Assembly: GCA_910577685.1 (NCBI GenBank)
Contig: CAJTOH010000016.1
Span: forward strand, 1-64,000
Length of the DNA stretch: 64,000 nucleotides
Direction of reading: 5' to 3'
Origin: an uncultured Dorea sp.
GTDB lineage: Bacteria > Bacillota > Clostridia > Lachnospirales > Lachnospiraceae
Made by a program: the position numbers and the translations under genes. Under the pieces are notes generated by a model. The model made no database searches. It was not told the origin of the DNA and saw only the letters and a list, made by a program, of their open reading frames with translations. Of the stretch, positions 63,223-64,000 are shown in pieces (the stretch's first letter is position 1; every line of letters starts with the position of its first letter).

Positions 63223-63329
63223 GAGTTTGGTAAGATGCAGATATTAATGCCTTTATTGAAACAGTGCATGGCAAAGTCCGGAAGTGGGGATGCCCGGATA
63301 ATATAGGAACTAAGAAGAGGGATATAAGC

Positions 63330-64000
63330 ATGTTTAAAAACACAAAAAAGTTTCTTATAAGCAGTGTGTGCGGTTTGGTGATACTGTGTATCGTTATTTT
63401 TGTTTGGCTCGGCTCGGCAATGAGCACAAAGAGTTACGATGCGATCAACGAAGTTGGTATGCTGTACATGTCTGAGATGAGTGTCCAATTACAACAGAAG
63501 TTTAATGCTGTCATAGACCTTCAGGTCGCAAGAGTAGAGGCTGTGATCAAGCGTACTCCGCCGCAGGAGGCCGTCTATGGGCAGGAGATGCTGGAGGATC
63601 TTTATTTGAGCGCGGAGGTTCGGGAGTTTGTGCATTTCGGTATGTACCGTAAAGACGGCGGGCACGAGACGATTTACGGCGAAGAGGTAGAGTTTCTGAG
63701 TGAGGAGGAATTTCAGGATACATTAAATATAAGAGAAAAGATTATTACAAGCGGTTACAGCGAGAGCGGAAAGAAGCTTTTGCTGCTTGTAGTGGATGTA
63801 TCTTATCCTATGAGCGACGGGAAGGTAAGCGACGTAGTGGTGGCAGGCCTGCCCATGGAGTATCTGGAGAACGCGCTTGTTTTAGAGGGCGACGGCACCA
63901 TGGTATATTCCCATATTATTCGTTTGAACGGGGAATTCGTGGTTCGAACGGGCGACGCGTTCCGTGAGAATTATTTTTCGCGTATTGAAGAGACTGTTTC
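63330..64000 (+). CDS. Membrane sensor protein, N-terminal part (cut by window edge)
   Basis: The first 223 codons of a gene running off the window. After KNTKKFLISSVCGLVILCIVI, one span is followed by an extracytoplasmic sensor domain (about 35-220) with MYRKDGGHETIYGEEVEFLS and LVVDVSYPMSDGKVSDVVVAGLP, a Cache-like pattern. The output domain (GGDEF, kinase or chemoreceptor) lies beyond the window, so the class cannot be told. ATG 63330 follows AAGAGGG. The adjacent PilZ gene makes a GGDEF or c-di-GMP link plausible. Confidence 0.7.
   Translation, partial: MFKNTKKFLISSVCGLVILCIVIFVWLGSAMSTKSYDAINEVGMLYMSEMSVQLQQKFNAVIDLQVARVEAVIKRTPPQEAVYGQEMLEDLYLSAEVREFVHFGMYRKDGGHETIYGEEVEFLSEEEFQDTLNIREKIITSGYSESGKKLLLLVVDVSYPMSDGKVSDVVVAGLPMEYLENALVLEGDGTMVYSHIIRLNGEFVVRTGDAFRENYFSRIEETV

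Noticed and set aside
1..64000. Search for a recombinase, transposase, CRISPR array, tRNA or rRNA
   Set aside because: None was recognised. The enzyme that would invert the two promoter elements must act from elsewhere.

Overview
The window looks like chromosome from a low-to-medium GC anaerobic Firmicute, most likely Clostridia of the Lachnospiraceae type. Pointers are AGGAGG-type ribosome sites, TTGACA/TATAAT promoters, a vanG-type gene set, LoaP-type antiterminators, a DUF1015 protein, a SleB-like hydrolase, a single-chain PurL and a LexA-box DNA-repair operon. No rRNA, tRNA, CRISPR array, transposase or recombinase gene was seen.

Layout. 1-4.8 kb: a small coiled protein, then an ECF sigma factor, a membrane protein and a two-gene ABC exporter. 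4.9-9.1 kb: vanG, vanXY and a vanT split into membrane and racemase genes, closed by a terminator. 9.25-30.7 kb: polysaccharide cluster 1. 30.7-46.6 kb: polysaccharide cluster 2. 46.7-50.1 kb: DUF1015 protein, UDP-glucose dehydrogenase and a cell-wall hydrolase. 50.2-52.0 kb (minus strand): glycogen branching enzyme. 52.2-58.5 kb: TetR-type regulator, then a DNA-repair set (radical SAM protein, DUF4130 protein, Cas4-like/DinG-like helicase) and a DUF1461 membrane protein. 58.5-62.3 kb: purL. 62.4-64 kb: a PilZ protein (minus strand) and the start of a membrane sensor protein.

The main discovery is the control of the two polysaccharide clusters. Each starts with a ~265 bp segment bounded by a 20 bp inverted repeat, followed directly by a loaP-like antiterminator gene. 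Inside each segment, next to the left repeat, a consensus promoter (TTGAAT, 17 bp, TATAAT) points away from the cluster towards a terminator hairpin. Both look like invertible promoters caught OFF. The repeats differ between the two elements only in a central triplet, ATC in element 1 and TCC in element 2, and within each element the right-hand triplet is the reverse complement of the left. Compensated cores of this kind are expected if the two switches recombine independently.

Cluster 1 adds a second layer. Four G tracts of 9-11 bases lie in or across its genes: a glycosyltransferase (10 G, out of frame), a membrane acyltransferase (9 G, in frame), a GNAT acetyltransferase (11 G, out of frame) and the 3' end of a branching-type glycosyltransferase (10 G). 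None this long occurs elsewhere in the window. Promoter inversion would set whether a polymer is made, and G-tract slippage how it is decorated.

Each cluster has its own DegT aminotransferase, phosphoglycosyl transferase, glycosyltransferases, Wzy-like polymerase, Wzx-like flippase and CDP-glycerol-type phosphotransferase. Cluster 1 also carries a 3-hydroxyacyl-CoA dehydrogenase, a thiolase and an LpxD-like acyltransferase, suggesting an N-(3-hydroxyacyl) amino sugar, plus a DegT paralogue whose PLP lysine is arginine. Cluster 2 ends with LicD, SDR, IspD/TarI-like and frameshifted TPP-enzyme genes, suggesting a CDP-activated polyol or branched substituent.
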